NCBI RefSeq assembly: GCF_050038885.1
Contig: NZ_CP143624.1
Span: 4,340,001-4,404,000, forward strand
DNA: 64,000 nt
Origin: Myxococcus flavus
GTDB lineage: Bacteria; Myxococcota; Myxococcia; Myxococcales; Myxococcaceae
Direction: 5' to 3'
In this document: one piece after another, positions 1 to 7,835 of the stretch
Layout: every line of letters starts with the position of its first letter
Position numbering within the stretch: position 1 is the stretch's first letter
Notes under the pieces: model-generated
What the model was told of the DNA's origin: nothing
Seen by the model: the letters and a program-made list of their open reading frames with translations, nothing else
Databases searched by the model: none
Translations under genes and position numbers: made by a program

Positions 1-150
1 GGCCTCCACCGGACGGCGCTCGTCGTTGCGGTAGCGCTGCCGGACGCGGACGCGCGCATGGCCGCCGAGCAGCTCGCCAGTGACCTCGACACCCTGGAGG
101 GGAACCTGTGTGCCTTCGCGCGTGTACAGCCCTGCCTTCTCGTGGGTCAT
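1..150 (-). CDS. VIT-domain protein, N-terminal fragment (runs off window)
   Basis: The first 50 codons of a minus-strand gene are present; the rest lies outside the window. The visible part reads MTHEKAGLYTREG, then GVEVTGELLGGHARVRVRQRY. This is the opening of a VIT (vault / inter-alpha-trypsin) domain, which usually precedes a von Willebrand A domain in bacterial proteins. The ATG at 148-150 follows the stop codon of the upstream merR gene by two bases, so the two are almost certainly one transcript. No signal peptide is visible at this start, which suggests cytoplasmic placement, although the family also has envelope members. Family assignment is from the N-terminal pattern only; the VWA half is inferred. 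Confidence 0.7.
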   Translation of the reverse strand, partial: MTHEKAGLYTREGTQVPLQGVEVTGELLGGHARVRVRQRYRNDERRPVEA

Positions 151-152
151 GG

Positions 153-644
153 CTACTCCCTTTCCTGGAACTCCGCGATGAGGGCGCGCACGCGTTCCGC
201 GAGCGCCCGGGTTTTCGTGTCCGCTGCTTCCGAGACGTGCAGCTCCAGCCCTGGGAGGAGCTCCCAGCGCTCGTAGCGAGCCATGCCCGTGGCGGCTGGC
301 CGCGGCGCAGGCGGTGGAACCCCGGTGGGCGCGCTCGGGGCCGGCGGCGCGTACACCGGGGGCGTGGGGGTGGCGTCTGCTTCGGCCAGGCGCCGCAACT
401 CCTCGAGCGACAGGCGTTGCAGCTCCACCTGGATGGCATCCAGTGGCAGGAACCGCGCCTGCATTACGCGGATGGCCTTGAGCCGGACGAGGTGCTCCTC
501 CCCGTACACGGTGTCGGGCCCCCGGAAGGGCGGCGCGGGGAGCAGCCCGCGCTGGACGTAGTAGCGCACCGTGCGCGGCGAGACGCCCACCGCCTCGGCC
601 AGCTCCGCCAGCTTCCATTCGGTCTGTGTCTTCGGCGTGCTCAC
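153..644 (-). CDS. MerR-family transcriptional regulator
   Basis: 163 aa. Residues 9-75 are a winged helix-turn-helix of MerR type: KLAELAEAVGVSPRTVRYYVQRGLL, broken here as KLAELAEAVGVS then PRTVRYYVQRG, followed by a wing containing DTVYGEEHLVRL. A proline-rich linker (about 90-118) joins it to a short C-terminal domain with no cysteines, so it does not look like a metal or redox sensor. The start is a GTG with no Shine-Dalgarno. A consensus promoter puts the transcription start within a base or two of this GTG, so the mRNA is probably leaderless. The gene is followed after 2 bp by the VIT-domain gene, which is its likely target operon by autoregulation (inference). Ligand unknown. Confidence 0.85.
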   Translation of the reverse strand: MSTPKTQTEWKLAELAEAVGVSPRTVRYYVQRGLLPAPPFRGPDTVYGEEHLVRLKAIRVMQARFLPLDAIQVELQRLSLEELRRLAEADATPTPPVYAPPAPSAPTGVPPPAPRPAATGMARYERWELLPGLELHVSEAADTKTRALAERVRALIAEFQERE

Positions 645-651
645 GGTTCAG

Positions 652-680
652 ACAGTACGACTCGCCATTTTCGGTGTCAA
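652..680 (-). promoter_or_regulatory. Sigma-70-type promoter of merR-VIT operon, probably leaderless
   Basis: On the minus strand there is TTGACA (675-680), a 17-base spacer and TACTGT (652-657). The expected start point is near 645, directly at the GTG start codon (642-644). This is the best canonical promoter in the window. MerR regulators typically act on promoters with 19-20 bp spacers; this one is 17 bp, so classical DNA-twist activation is not implied. Confidence 0.7.
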
Positions 681-808
681 GTTACCACCGACAAGTCGCC
701 ACTCCGACCGGAGCTGCCGCTGGGACCTGACACCCGAAGGTCTGGACAGTAGGGCTGTCGAGAACGACCGCGAGAAGCGTTGACTGGCGGAAGGTCGCTT
801 GCCCTCGG

Positions 809-1132
809 GTGTGGGGCGCCGCCCACTGCGGGCTCGGCGGTGTTGCGCCGTCAGGGAAGGGGTGGGAGTGGCGGCTGCTGCCGGAGGGGCATGCCCGGCG
901 CGTGTTGTCGCGCCAGGAGGTCGCCATCCTGGACCGCCGGCACGCCATCCTCGCCCGGGCCATTGCCTTCACGTACACGGCGCTGCTGGCCTTCGTGGTG
1001 ACGTCGGTCCTGCCCGTGGCCTCCTTCTCGGTGGGCGTGGTGCTGCTCGGCGCGACGGCGCTGCTGGTGCTGGCCTCGCTGCGCCTGAGCCGGCGGGCCA
1101 TCAAGCTGGAGCGGCAGGAGCTGTTCGAGTAG
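809..1132 (+). CDS. Small two-helix membrane protein, possibly DUF2721-like
   Basis: About 107 aa from a GTG at 809; no ribosome-binding site supports this start. The C-terminal two thirds hold two adjacent hydrophobic segments (about residues 48-70 and 74-93). They are preceded by ILDRRHAILARA and followed by LRLSRRAIKLERQELFE. A basic helix, hairpin membrane segment and basic/acidic tail resembles the second half of DUF2721 proteins, but the usual first transmembrane helix is missing. The first ~35 residues look poorly coding. It may be a true small protein starting nearer residue 30, or the remnant of a longer gene. It converges on the slipin gene, 6 bp away. Confidence 0.45.
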   Translation: MWGAAHCGLGGVAPSGKGWEWRLLPEGHARRVLSRQEVAILDRRHAILARAIAFTYTALLAFVVTSVLPVASFSVGVVLLGATALLVLASLRLSRRAIKLERQELFE

Positions 1133-1138
1133 GCCCGC

Positions 1139-1981
1139 TCAGGTCAGGCCCCCCGCGGGAGGCCCTTCCGTGTCCTCCTCGTCGGTGTATCGCTTCTCGT
1201 GGCCATCGGTGGACTGCTCCCAGGCGGCCTTCGCGCCGCTGAGCGTGCGCAGCAGGTCGAGCGGGATGGGCAGGATGGTGTGGTTGCCGCCCGTGGTGAT
1301 TTCCACCAGCGTCTGGAGGTAGCGGAGCTGGAGGGTGGCCGGGTAGCGGCCGAGGACCTTGGCGGCCATGGAGAGCTTCTCGGCGGCCTGGTGCTCGCCC
1401 TCGGCGGCGATGATTTTCGCGCGGCGCTCGCGCTCGGCCTCGGCCTGCCTCGCGATGGCCCGCTGCATCTCCACCGGCAGGTCGATGTGCTTCACCTCCA
1501 CGTTGGAGACCTTGACGCCCCACGGGTCGGTGCGCGCGTCGAGCACCTGCTGAATCTCGTGGTTGATGCGCTCGCGCTCGGACAGCAGCTGGTCCAGCTC
1601 CACCTGACCGAGGATGGAGCGCAGCGTCGTCTGGGCGAGCTGGCTGGTGGCGTAGAGGTAGTCCTCCACCTGGAGCACGGCCTTGTCCGCGTGGATGACG
1701 CGGAAGTAGACGACGGCGTTGACCTTCACGCTGACGTTGTCCCGGGTGATGACGTCCTGTGGGGGCACGTCGCGGGCCACGGTGCGCAGGTCGATGATGA
1801 CCATGCGCTCCACGAAGGGGATGAGCCAGCGGAAGCCCGCGCGCTTGAGGCCCACGAAGCGCCCGAGCCGGAACACCACGCCGTTCTGGTACTCGTTGAC
1901 GATTCGCACCCCGGACAGGAAGAGCAGGAGCAGGATGGCGAGGGGGACGAGCACCCCGAGCAGTCCGGTCAGTTGCATCAT
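1139..1981 (-). CDS. Slipin (SPFH/band 7 stomatin-like protein)
   Basis: 280 aa. A single N-terminal membrane helix (residues about 4-24) is followed by a full SPFH domain (about 25-200): NEYQNGVVFRLGRF, DLRTVARDVPPQDVITRDNV (20 residues), and the AEAERERRAKIIAAEGE coiled-coil that builds the oligomeric ring. This is the slipin subgroup, membrane scaffolds found in bacteria and archaea beside NfeD proteases. The start codon overlaps the stop of nfeD in a 4-base ATGA, so the two are translationally coupled. The archaeal NfeD/stomatin pair cleaves the stomatin C-terminus; the same relationship is plausible here but inferred. Confidence 0.93.
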   Translation of the reverse strand: MMQLTGLLGVLVPLAILLLLFLSGVRIVNEYQNGVVFRLGRFVGLKRAGFRWLIPFVERMVIIDLRTVARDVPPQDVITRDNVSVKVNAVVYFRVIHADKAVLQVEDYLYATSQLAQTTLRSILGQVELDQLLSERERINHEIQQVLDARTDPWGVKVSNVEVKHIDLPVEMQRAIARQAEAERERRAKIIAAEGEHQAAEKLSMAAKVLGRYPATLQLRYLQTLVEITTGGNHTILPIPLDLLRTLSGAKAAWEQSTDGHEKRYTDEEDTEGPPAGGLT

Positions 1982-3333
1982 GTCGGCACCTCGTCGACGA
2001 AGAGGGTGAGTCCTTCCATGCCGCGCACCACCACGTGGGCGCCGGAGCGGATGGGCGTGGTGGACGTCGCGCGCCAGCGCTCTCCATGGACGAACACCTC
2101 GCCACTCTGGGCCGTAACTGGCGCCAGGGTGGTGCCGTGTTCACCCACGAGCCCCAGGTCGCCGCCTCGCTGGGGGAGCCGCCGGGTCTGCGCGCCGCGG
2201 TAGGCGACGTAGGCCGCCGCGCCCGCGAGCACCGCGGTGGTGGGCACCAGCCAGGTCCAGGAGATGTGGAAGGAGCGGTCCACGAACCACTCCGGGTCGA
2301 AGCGGTCCACGAGGAACAGGCCGCCCAGCCCCAGCAGCACCACGCCCGCGACGCCCAGCAGGCCACTGGTGACGAACAGCTCCGCGATGATGAGGCCGGC
2401 GCCCACCAGCATCAGCGCCACCGCGCCAGCGCGGACCGGCAGCGCGGAGGAGGCCACCAGCGCCAGCACGAGCGCCACCACGCCGATGAGGCCCGGGACG
2501 ATGCCGCCGGGGTGGGACACCTCCACCACCAACCCCAGCGCGGCCACGAGGAACAGCAGGTAGACGACGCCGGGATTGGCGAGCGCGTGGACCAGGCGCT
2601 GCGGCAGGCTCGGCTCCAGCGCGACGACGTGCGCGTCCCGGGTAGAGAGCCGCACGGACTCGCCGCCCGCCACCGTGACGGCGCGCCCATCCGCCTGGGC
2701 GAGGAAGTCCGCCTCCGTCGGGGCCACGTACTCCACCACGCGCAGCGCGCGGGCCCGGTCGGCCGAGACGCTGACGCTGTCCCGCACGGCGGAGGCGGCC
2801 CACTGCGCGTTGCGGCCGCGCTGCTGGGCGATGCTCTCCGCGAAGGCGACGGCGTCGTTCTCCACCTTGCGCGCCAGGTGCTCTCCGCCCGTGGCCTCCG
2901 GGTCCTGGCCGCCCAGGCCCACCACGGGATGCGCGGCGCCGATGTTGGTCCCCGGCGCCATGGCCGCGACGTTGGAGGCCAGGGTGACGAAGACGCCCGC
3001 GCTGCCCGCATGGGCACCCGACGGTCCGACCCAGACGAGCACGGGGACGCGCGATGCCAGGAAGGTGCGGACGATGGCGCGCGTGGCCTCCAGGGAGCCA
3101 CCCGGCGTGTCCAGCCTCACCAGGAGCGCGTCATGTCCGGCCGCCTCGGCGCGCGCCACGCAGTCGGACAGGTAGCTGCTGGAGCCGGTGTCCACGACGC
3201 CCTCCAGCTCGCAGCGGGCCACGACGGGGCGCGCGCTGGAGCCCGGTGCATCGGCCGCGGACGCGAACAGCCCCGCCAGCAGCACGCAGAGCAGCGCCGG
3301 GCCAGTGAGTCTCCAGCGGGGCCGACGCGGCAT
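1978..3333 (-). CDS. NfeD family membrane-bound serine protease (ClpP class)
   Basis: 451 aa, long-form NfeD. It has a signal peptide (about 1-27), then a ClpP-like protease domain (about 35-225) with LVRLDTPGG, the candidate nucleophile in GSAGVFV, MAPGTNIGAAHPV, and a KVENDAVAFAESIAQ stretch that may supply the lysine of a Ser-Lys dyad. Several transmembrane helices (about 250-370) and a C-terminal OB-fold NfeD domain (about 390-450) follow. The start ATG at 3331-3333 is preferred over longer extensions because it opens the signal peptide and sits 1 bp after the treT stop. It overlaps the slipin start. Presumed role: membrane quality control together with the slipin. Confidence 0.9.
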   Translation of the reverse strand: MPRRPRWRLTGPALLCVLLAGLFASAADAPGSSARPVVARCELEGVVDTGSSSYLSDCVARAEAAGHDALLVRLDTPGGSLEATRAIVRTFLASRVPVLVWVGPSGAHAGSAGVFVTLASNVAAMAPGTNIGAAHPVVGLGGQDPEATGGEHLARKVENDAVAFAESIAQQRGRNAQWAASAVRDSVSVSADRARALRVVEYVAPTEADFLAQADGRAVTVAGGESVRLSTRDAHVVALEPSLPQRLVHALANPGVVYLLFLVAALGLVVEVSHPGGIVPGLIGVVALVLALVASSALPVRAGAVALMLVGAGLIIAELFVTSGLLGVAGVVLLGLGGLFLVDRFDPEWFVDRSFHISWTWLVPTTAVLAGAAAYVAYRGAQTRRLPQRGGDLGLVGEHGTTLAPVTAQSGEVFVHGERWRATSTTPIRSGAHVVVRGMEGLTLFVDEVPT

Positions 3334-3334
3334 C

Positions 3335-4645
3335 TCACACCCCCGGGAGGTTCGCGGCCGAGAAGGACGCGGGGACGATGCCGCGCGGAGGCAGGGGACG
3401 CACGGCGGCCAGATGCTTGAGCAGTCGCAGGTGGTCCACGAGGATTCGTGGCATGAGGAAGTGCTGCCGCACGTGCTCGCGCCCGCGCTCACCCAGCAGG
3501 CGCGCTTCGTCGGGCCGGCGCAGCAGGTGGAGCATGGCCTCGGCGCACTCCTCCACGGTGTCCACGAGAATGCCGCCGCAGCTCTCGGGCATCTGGAGGG
3601 GAATGCCGCCCACGCGACCGCCGACGACGGGCGTGCCCTTCCACAGCGTCTCCGAGACGACGAGCCCGAAGCCCTCGCGGACGGACTTCTGGACGACGAC
3701 GTTGGACAGCGACTGGAGCGCGTTGACCTCGATGTTCCCCACGCCCACCATGTTGGTGAGGATGTGGATGAGGCTGTCGCCCGCGGTGGCGGCGCGGAGC
3801 TCTTCGTAAACGTCCCAGCCCTCGGGGTCGTCCATGGCCAGCGAGCCGGCGAGCGCGAGCTGGAGGTCCGGAACATGGGGGCGCACGCGCTGGTACGCCC
3901 GGACGACGCCCAGCGGATCCTTCCACCGGTCGAAGCGGCTCACCTGGGTGACGAGGGGCCGGTGGGTGCGGATGCCAATCCACTCCAGCACGTCCCTGGC
4001 GAGCGTCTTGGGCAGGGGGTGGTTCTTGGGGCTGAGCGGGTCGATGGCCGGCGCGTAGATGCGGACGTCGCGGATGGGGAGCTCGGGTGGGACGAACTCC
4101 GGCAGGGTGAAGATGGCGGCGTCGTAGGCGTGCAGGTAGGGCGACAGGAAGTCCCAGAACGTGGGATTGGGGTGCGACGTGTCGATGTGGCAGCGCCATA
4201 TCCAGCGCGCGTCGAGGTGGGGACTGAGCGCGGCGAGCACGGCGGGCTGCGGGTCGTGGACGAAGACGAAGTCATAGTCCTCCGAGTCCGTGACGAGCCG
4301 GTGGGCGTTGAGCTGGGCGTTGGCCAGGTAGGTGGCCCTCTCCGACTCGGTCAGCTCACCGGCGGCGCCTTGCAGGCCGTTGTGGATGCGCTTGGTGACC
4401 TGGAAGAACGCGTCGTCGCCGTGGATGAGCTTCCAGTCGGTGACGATGCCCAGGTCGTTGTAGAGCGGAATCAGCGAGCGGAGGATTTCGGAGACGCCGC
4501 CGCCGTAGGGCGTGGAGCTCAGGTGCATGCACCGGGCGCCCCGGAGGTCCTCGGAGAGGCGGTGCAACTCGTCGAGGTGCGCGTCGGGCGCGATTCCTCG
4601 ATAGGTGGCAAGCGAACGCTTGCCGACGTCCACGACGTCGAGCAT
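3335..4645 (-). CDS. treT: Trehalose synthase TreT-type glycosyltransferase (GT4)
   Basis: 436 aa from the ATG at 4645, which has a GGGAGG 8-13 bases upstream; the frame extends upstream but codes low-quality sequence. GT-B fold of family GT4: N-terminal HLSSTPYGGGVSEIL, middle FVHDPQPA and RCHIDTSHP, C-terminal VREGFGLVVSETLWKG, giving the E-x7-E nucleotide-sugar motif. These are hallmarks of TreT, which makes trehalose from NDP-glucose and glucose in the cytoplasm; the reaction is reversible in characterised archaeal enzymes. It is the first gene of a tight minus-strand run with nfeD (1 bp) and slipin, an unexpected pairing of compatible-solute synthesis with membrane quality control. Substrate nucleotide not determinable. 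Confidence 0.85.
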   Translation of the reverse strand: MLDVVDVGKRSLATYRGIAPDAHLDELHRLSEDLRGARCMHLSSTPYGGGVSEILRSLIPLYNDLGIVTDWKLIHGDDAFFQVTKRIHNGLQGAAGELTESERATYLANAQLNAHRLVTDSEDYDFVFVHDPQPAVLAALSPHLDARWIWRCHIDTSHPNPTFWDFLSPYLHAYDAAIFTLPEFVPPELPIRDVRIYAPAIDPLSPKNHPLPKTLARDVLEWIGIRTHRPLVTQVSRFDRWKDPLGVVRAYQRVRPHVPDLQLALAGSLAMDDPEGWDVYEELRAATAGDSLIHILTNMVGVGNIEVNALQSLSNVVVQKSVREGFGLVVSETLWKGTPVVGGRVGGIPLQMPESCGGILVDTVEECAEAMLHLLRRPDEARLLGERGREHVRQHFLMPRILVDHLRLLKHLAAVRPLPPRGIVPASFSAANLPGV

Positions 4646-4791
4646 GGCCTCGGCCTCCCGGGTGAGCGCTCCTGCCAACGGTACGCACGGCGCGCGAGGG
4701 CATCTGCCGGTGCTGCCTGCCGGGCAGGTAGCCGACACCGGAGGCGAGCGCTCGTGGGAGGCCCGGGCATCCGCTGGTGGACGTTCACCGT

Positions 4792-4830
4792 CATCGACAG
4801 ATTGTCGATGGAGCGGGCGCTCCCTAGGGT
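4792..4830 (+). promoter_or_regulatory. Candidate promoter with overlapping operator-like inverted repeat
   Basis: TTGTCG (4802-4807), 17 bp spacer and TAGGGT (4825-4830) form a sigma-70-like promoter for the lipoprotein gene at 4858. The -35 lies in the right arm of a perfect inverted repeat, CATCGACA-gat-TGTCGATG (4792-4810), and a second small repeat GAGCG-gg-CGCTC occupies 4811-4822 in the spacer. The arrangement looks like a repressor site over the -35, but no regulator is identified. It also lies upstream of the divergent treT operon. Confidence 0.45.
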
Positions 4831-4857
4831 CTGCCGGCAACTCGATTAGGAGGCTAC

Positions 4858-5094
4858 ATGCGTCGTGCTGTTCTCATCGCCCTGGGCGTGGCCGCCGCTG
4901 CTGCGTTCGCCTGCAAGACCACGCAGCCCCAGGGAGCAGAGGAACAACAGCCCCTGATGGGGCCGGACCAGATTCGCGAGCCCGTCCAGACGGTGCCGGA
5001 CTCCCCGCCGGGCCCCGCGACGCCCCTGCCAGATACCGATGCGGGCACGGAGACCGACGCAGGCTCGTCGGAGACGCCAGCGGAGCAGCCGTAG
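4858..5094 (+). CDS. Small acidic, proline-rich lipoprotein
   Basis: 78 aa with a strong AGGAGG 8 bases before the ATG. Signal peptide MRRAVLIALGVAAAAAFAC ends in a lipobox-like AFAC, predicting lipidation at Cys19. The mature 60 residues are rich in Pro, Asp, Glu, Gln and Thr (for example PDTDAGTETDAG) and look disordered. No known domain. Short lipoproteins of this kind are common in myxobacteria; no function can be assigned. Confidence 0.75.
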   Translation: MRRAVLIALGVAAAAAFACKTTQPQGAEEQQPLMGPDQIREPVQTVPDSPPGPATPLPDTDAGTETDAGSSETPAEQP

Positions 5095-5205
5095 CAGGGC
5101 CGTCGCATGCGAGGCCGTGACACCGCACCCCGGCTCGCGCACAGTGCTCGTCCCACGTGACCCGTGGCGCAGGTGATGGCGCCGTGGCCCGTGGAAGGAG
5201 GCGCG

Positions 5206-6804
5206 GTGGAGACGACGGTCTACCTGGCGGAGCGGGTGTGGACATTGGATGCGGCCCGGCCGCTGGCCCAGGCGCTGGCGGTCCGTGACGGGCGGTTGCT
5301 CGCCGTTGGCGCTCGCGAGGAAGTGGAGGCCGCCGCGGGTCCAGGCGCGCGGCGAGTGGACCTGGGCGCTGCCACCATTGTGCCGGGCCTCGTGGATGCA
5401 CACGCGCACATCCATGGTCTGGGCCGGAGCCTCACGACGGTGCGGCTGGAGAAGGCGGGCTCGGTGGAGGAAGCCATCCACCGGCTGGCCGAGGCGCCGG
5501 CCTCCAGCTTCCAGGGCGACTGGCTGCTGGGGCGAGGCTGGGACCAGAACGAGTGGCCCGGTGGCGCCTTCCCCGGACGCAAGGAGCTGGATGCCCGCTT
5601 CCCCGCGACGCCCGTGTTCCTCACCCGTGTGGACCACCACGCGGCCTGGGTGAATGGCGAGGCCCTGCGGCGCGCCGGAATCACCCGCGACACGCCGGAC
5701 CCCGAGGGAGGCCGCATCCTCAAGGACGCACAGGGCGAGCCCACGGGCGTGCTGGTGGACAACGCCATGGACGTGGTCGCGGCCGCGATGCCTCCGCCTT
5801 CGAGAGCACAGTTGGAGGCGCGGCTGCGGGCCGCGCTGACGCGCTGCGCGCAGGTGGGGCTGACGGGCGTGCATGACGCGGGCATGGAGCTGGAGGCCTT
5901 CCGCGTGCTCCAGGCGTGGGACGCCGCCGGCACGCTGCCGCTGCGCGTCTACGCGATGGCGGCGGGCCAGGGGGACGAGCGGCATGCGTACCTCGAGCAG
6001 GGCCCCTGGCAGGGTCGGATGCTGACGATGCGCTCGGTGAAGTTCCTGGCCGACGGTGCCCTGGGCAGCCGGGGCGCGGCGCTGCACGAGGACTACTGCG
6101 ACGAGCCCGGTCAGCGGGGCTTGCTGCTGCTGCCGCCCGAGGAGCTGGCCTCACGCGCCCACGCGTTCATGACCCGGGGCTTCCAGGTGTGCATCCACGC
6201 CATTGGAGACCGCGCCAATACCTTGGTGCTGGACGTGCTCCTGCGTGCCGCGGAGGAGACGGGCACGCAGGCGCTGCGGCACCGCGTGGAGCACGCGCAG
6301 ATACTCCGGCGCGAGGACATCCGCCGCCTGGGCGCCGCGGGGCTGGTGGCGAGCGTGCAGCCCACCCATGCGACCAGCGACATGCCGTGGGCGGAGGCCC
6401 GGCTGGGACGCGAGCGTCTGAAGGGCGCCTATGCCTGGCGCAGCCTGCGCGACGCGGGCGCGCACCTGGCGCTGGGCAGTGACTTTCCCATCGAGAACCC
6501 CGACGTGCTGGCGGGGCTGTACGCGGCGCGCACGCGGCAGGACGCGGCGGGCTGGCCCGAGGCCGGGTGGATGCCAGAAGAGCGGCTGACGGCGCGCGAG
6601 GCGCTGGAGGGCTTCACCACCGGGCCCGCCTGGGCTTCGTTCGACGAGTCCAGGCGCGGACGGCTGGCACCCGGGCTGGACGCGGACTTCGTGGCCCTGT
6701 CCGAGGATCCGCTGGAAGGGCCCGCCTCGGCGCTGGTGAAGGCGCGAGTCGTCGCCACCGTCGTCTCGGGCGCGGAGGTGTACCGCGCGCCGTCGGGGGC
6801 GTGA
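5206..6804 (+). CDS. YtcJ-type amidohydrolase
   Basis: 532 aa from a GTG at 5206, chosen because GGAAGGAGG sits directly upstream; GTG at 5164 and ATG at 5176 in the same frame lack this. Metal-dependent hydrolase of the YtcJ/LAF3 branch: N-terminal beta-sandwich, VPGLVDAHAHIHGLG metal motif, KFLADGALGSRGAAL, the IHAIGDRAN histidine motif, HRVEHAQ, and the late aspartate in LALGSDFPIENPD. Such enzymes hydrolyse exocyclic amide, carbamate or ester substrates with one or two zinc ions; the substrate here is unknown. No signal peptide, so cytoplasmic. It converges on the nhaR-like gene (14 bp gap). Confidence 0.88.
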   Translation: METTVYLAERVWTLDAARPLAQALAVRDGRLLAVGAREEVEAAAGPGARRVDLGAATIVPGLVDAHAHIHGLGRSLTTVRLEKAGSVEEAIHRLAEAPASSFQGDWLLGRGWDQNEWPGGAFPGRKELDARFPATPVFLTRVDHHAAWVNGEALRRAGITRDTPDPEGGRILKDAQGEPTGVLVDNAMDVVAAAMPPPSRAQLEARLRAALTRCAQVGLTGVHDAGMELEAFRVLQAWDAAGTLPLRVYAMAAGQGDERHAYLEQGPWQGRMLTMRSVKFLADGALGSRGAALHEDYCDEPGQRGLLLLPPEELASRAHAFMTRGFQVCIHAIGDRANTLVLDVLLRAAEETGTQALRHRVEHAQILRREDIRRLGAAGLVASVQPTHATSDMPWAEARLGRERLKGAYAWRSLRDAGAHLALGSDFPIENPDVLAGLYAARTRQDAAGWPEAGWMPEERLTAREALEGFTTGPAWASFDESRRGRLAPGLDADFVALSEDPLEGPASALVKARVVATVVSGAEVYRAPSGA

Positions 6805-6818
6805 GCGGCGCCTTTCGC

Positions 6819-7718
6819 TCACTCGCTGAAGATGTGCGAGCGCGCCGCCTCGGCGATGGTGACGACGGCGGGGTGGCGAATCTTCCGCTCCACGGTGATG
6901 GCGTAGAAGCAGGTCTCGATTTCGTCGGTGCGGCCGATGACGGAGCAGTTGAACTGGCGCTCCACCTCGGCCTCGATGGCAGACGGCATGGCGAAGACGC
7001 CGTGCCCCCGTTGGCCAAAGGCCTGGAGCAGCGCGCTGTCGTCGAAGTCGCCCGCGATGACGGGGCGCAGGCCCTTGCGCTCGAACCACAGGTCCATGGA
7101 CCGGCGCGCCGAGGACTCGTCCGAGGGCAGCAGCACGGGCGCTCCATCCAGGGAATGAGGGAAGTTCTCCTTGAGCGCGAGCAGCTTCCCGGCCGCGAAG
7201 AAGGACACGCCACACTTGCCGAGCAGGTGGTTGAACGAGCGCACGCTCACCGGCTCGGAGCTGGGCGCATCCGCGAGCACCACGTCCAGCTCGTGCAGGG
7301 CGAGCGAGGCCAGCAGCTGGGGCAGGGGACCCTCGCGGCAGATGATGCGAAGGGACGGGCCGGCTTCGAGCGCGGGCTTGAGGAGCTGCTCCGCCACCAG
7401 CTTGGGGATGACGTCGACCACGCCGACGTTGAGGCGTAGCTGCTGACCGGGAGGCAGGCCGGAGACGACGTTCTTCAGCTCGTTGCCCAGGCGGAAGATT
7501 TCGTCCGCGTAGCGCATCACCGTGCGTCCCACGTCGGTGAGCACCAGCTTGCGGCCCTGCCGCTCGAACAGCTTGTGGCCCAGCGACTCCTCCAGGAGCT
7601 TGAGCTGGCTGCTGATGGTGGGTTGCGCGAGGTGCAATTCCTCGCCTGCCTTGGCGATGCTCCCCGCCCGGGCAACCGTCCAGAAGTACAGGAGGTGGTG
7701 GTAGTTGAGCCAGCTCAT
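6819..7718 (-). CDS. nhaR: LysR-family regulator of the NhaR type
   Basis: 299 aa from the ATG of MSWLNYHHLLYFWTVA; an alternative ATG lies two codons upstream. The helix-turn-helix covers residues 5-62 (SIAKAGEELHLAQPTISSQL), with KLFERQGRKLVLTDVG completing the wing. The effector-binding domain fills the rest. The N-terminus matches the NhaR subgroup, activators of sodium/proton antiporter and stress genes in enterobacteria. No antiporter lies nearby, so the target is unknown. The spacer to the divergent sigma gene contains TTGGTGCCAA (7741-7750), a possible LysR half-site pair, so it might control itself or the sigma factor (inference). Confidence 0.85.
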   Translation of the reverse strand: MSWLNYHHLLYFWTVARAGSIAKAGEELHLAQPTISSQLKLLEESLGHKLFERQGRKLVLTDVGRTVMRYADEIFRLGNELKNVVSGLPPGQQLRLNVGVVDVIPKLVAEQLLKPALEAGPSLRIICREGPLPQLLASLALHELDVVLADAPSSEPVSVRSFNHLLGKCGVSFFAAGKLLALKENFPHSLDGAPVLLPSDESSARRSMDLWFERKGLRPVIAGDFDDSALLQAFGQRGHGVFAMPSAIEAEVERQFNCSVIGRTDEIETCFYAITVERKIRHPAVVTIAEAARSHIFSE

Positions 7719-7768
7719 GCCCATAGAGATAACCGAAGTGTTGGTGCCAAACTATCTCATTTTTTTAT

Positions 7769-7781
7769 GGGTCCAGGACCC
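7769..7781. promoter_or_regulatory. Short perfect palindrome between nhaR-like and sigma genes
   Basis: GGGTCC-a-GGACCC is a 6-bp inverted repeat in the 117-bp divergent spacer, just after an AT-rich tract with seven consecutive T. It could be an operator or the base of a small hairpin in the sigma-gene leader. No protein is identified as its ligand. Confidence 0.25.
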
Positions 7782-7835
7782 TTAGTTTCCTCTGCGTCGC
7801 GCCGTCGTGTGGGCGCGCCCAACCGGAGGAGGTCC

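Noticed and set aside
4646..4840. Longer N-terminus for the trehalose synthase starting at 4840
   Set aside because: The extra 65 residues are Arg/Pro/Ser rich without family match; the ATG at 4645 has a good GGGAGG and begins the conserved part. The extension would also run through the promoter of the divergent lipoprotein gene.
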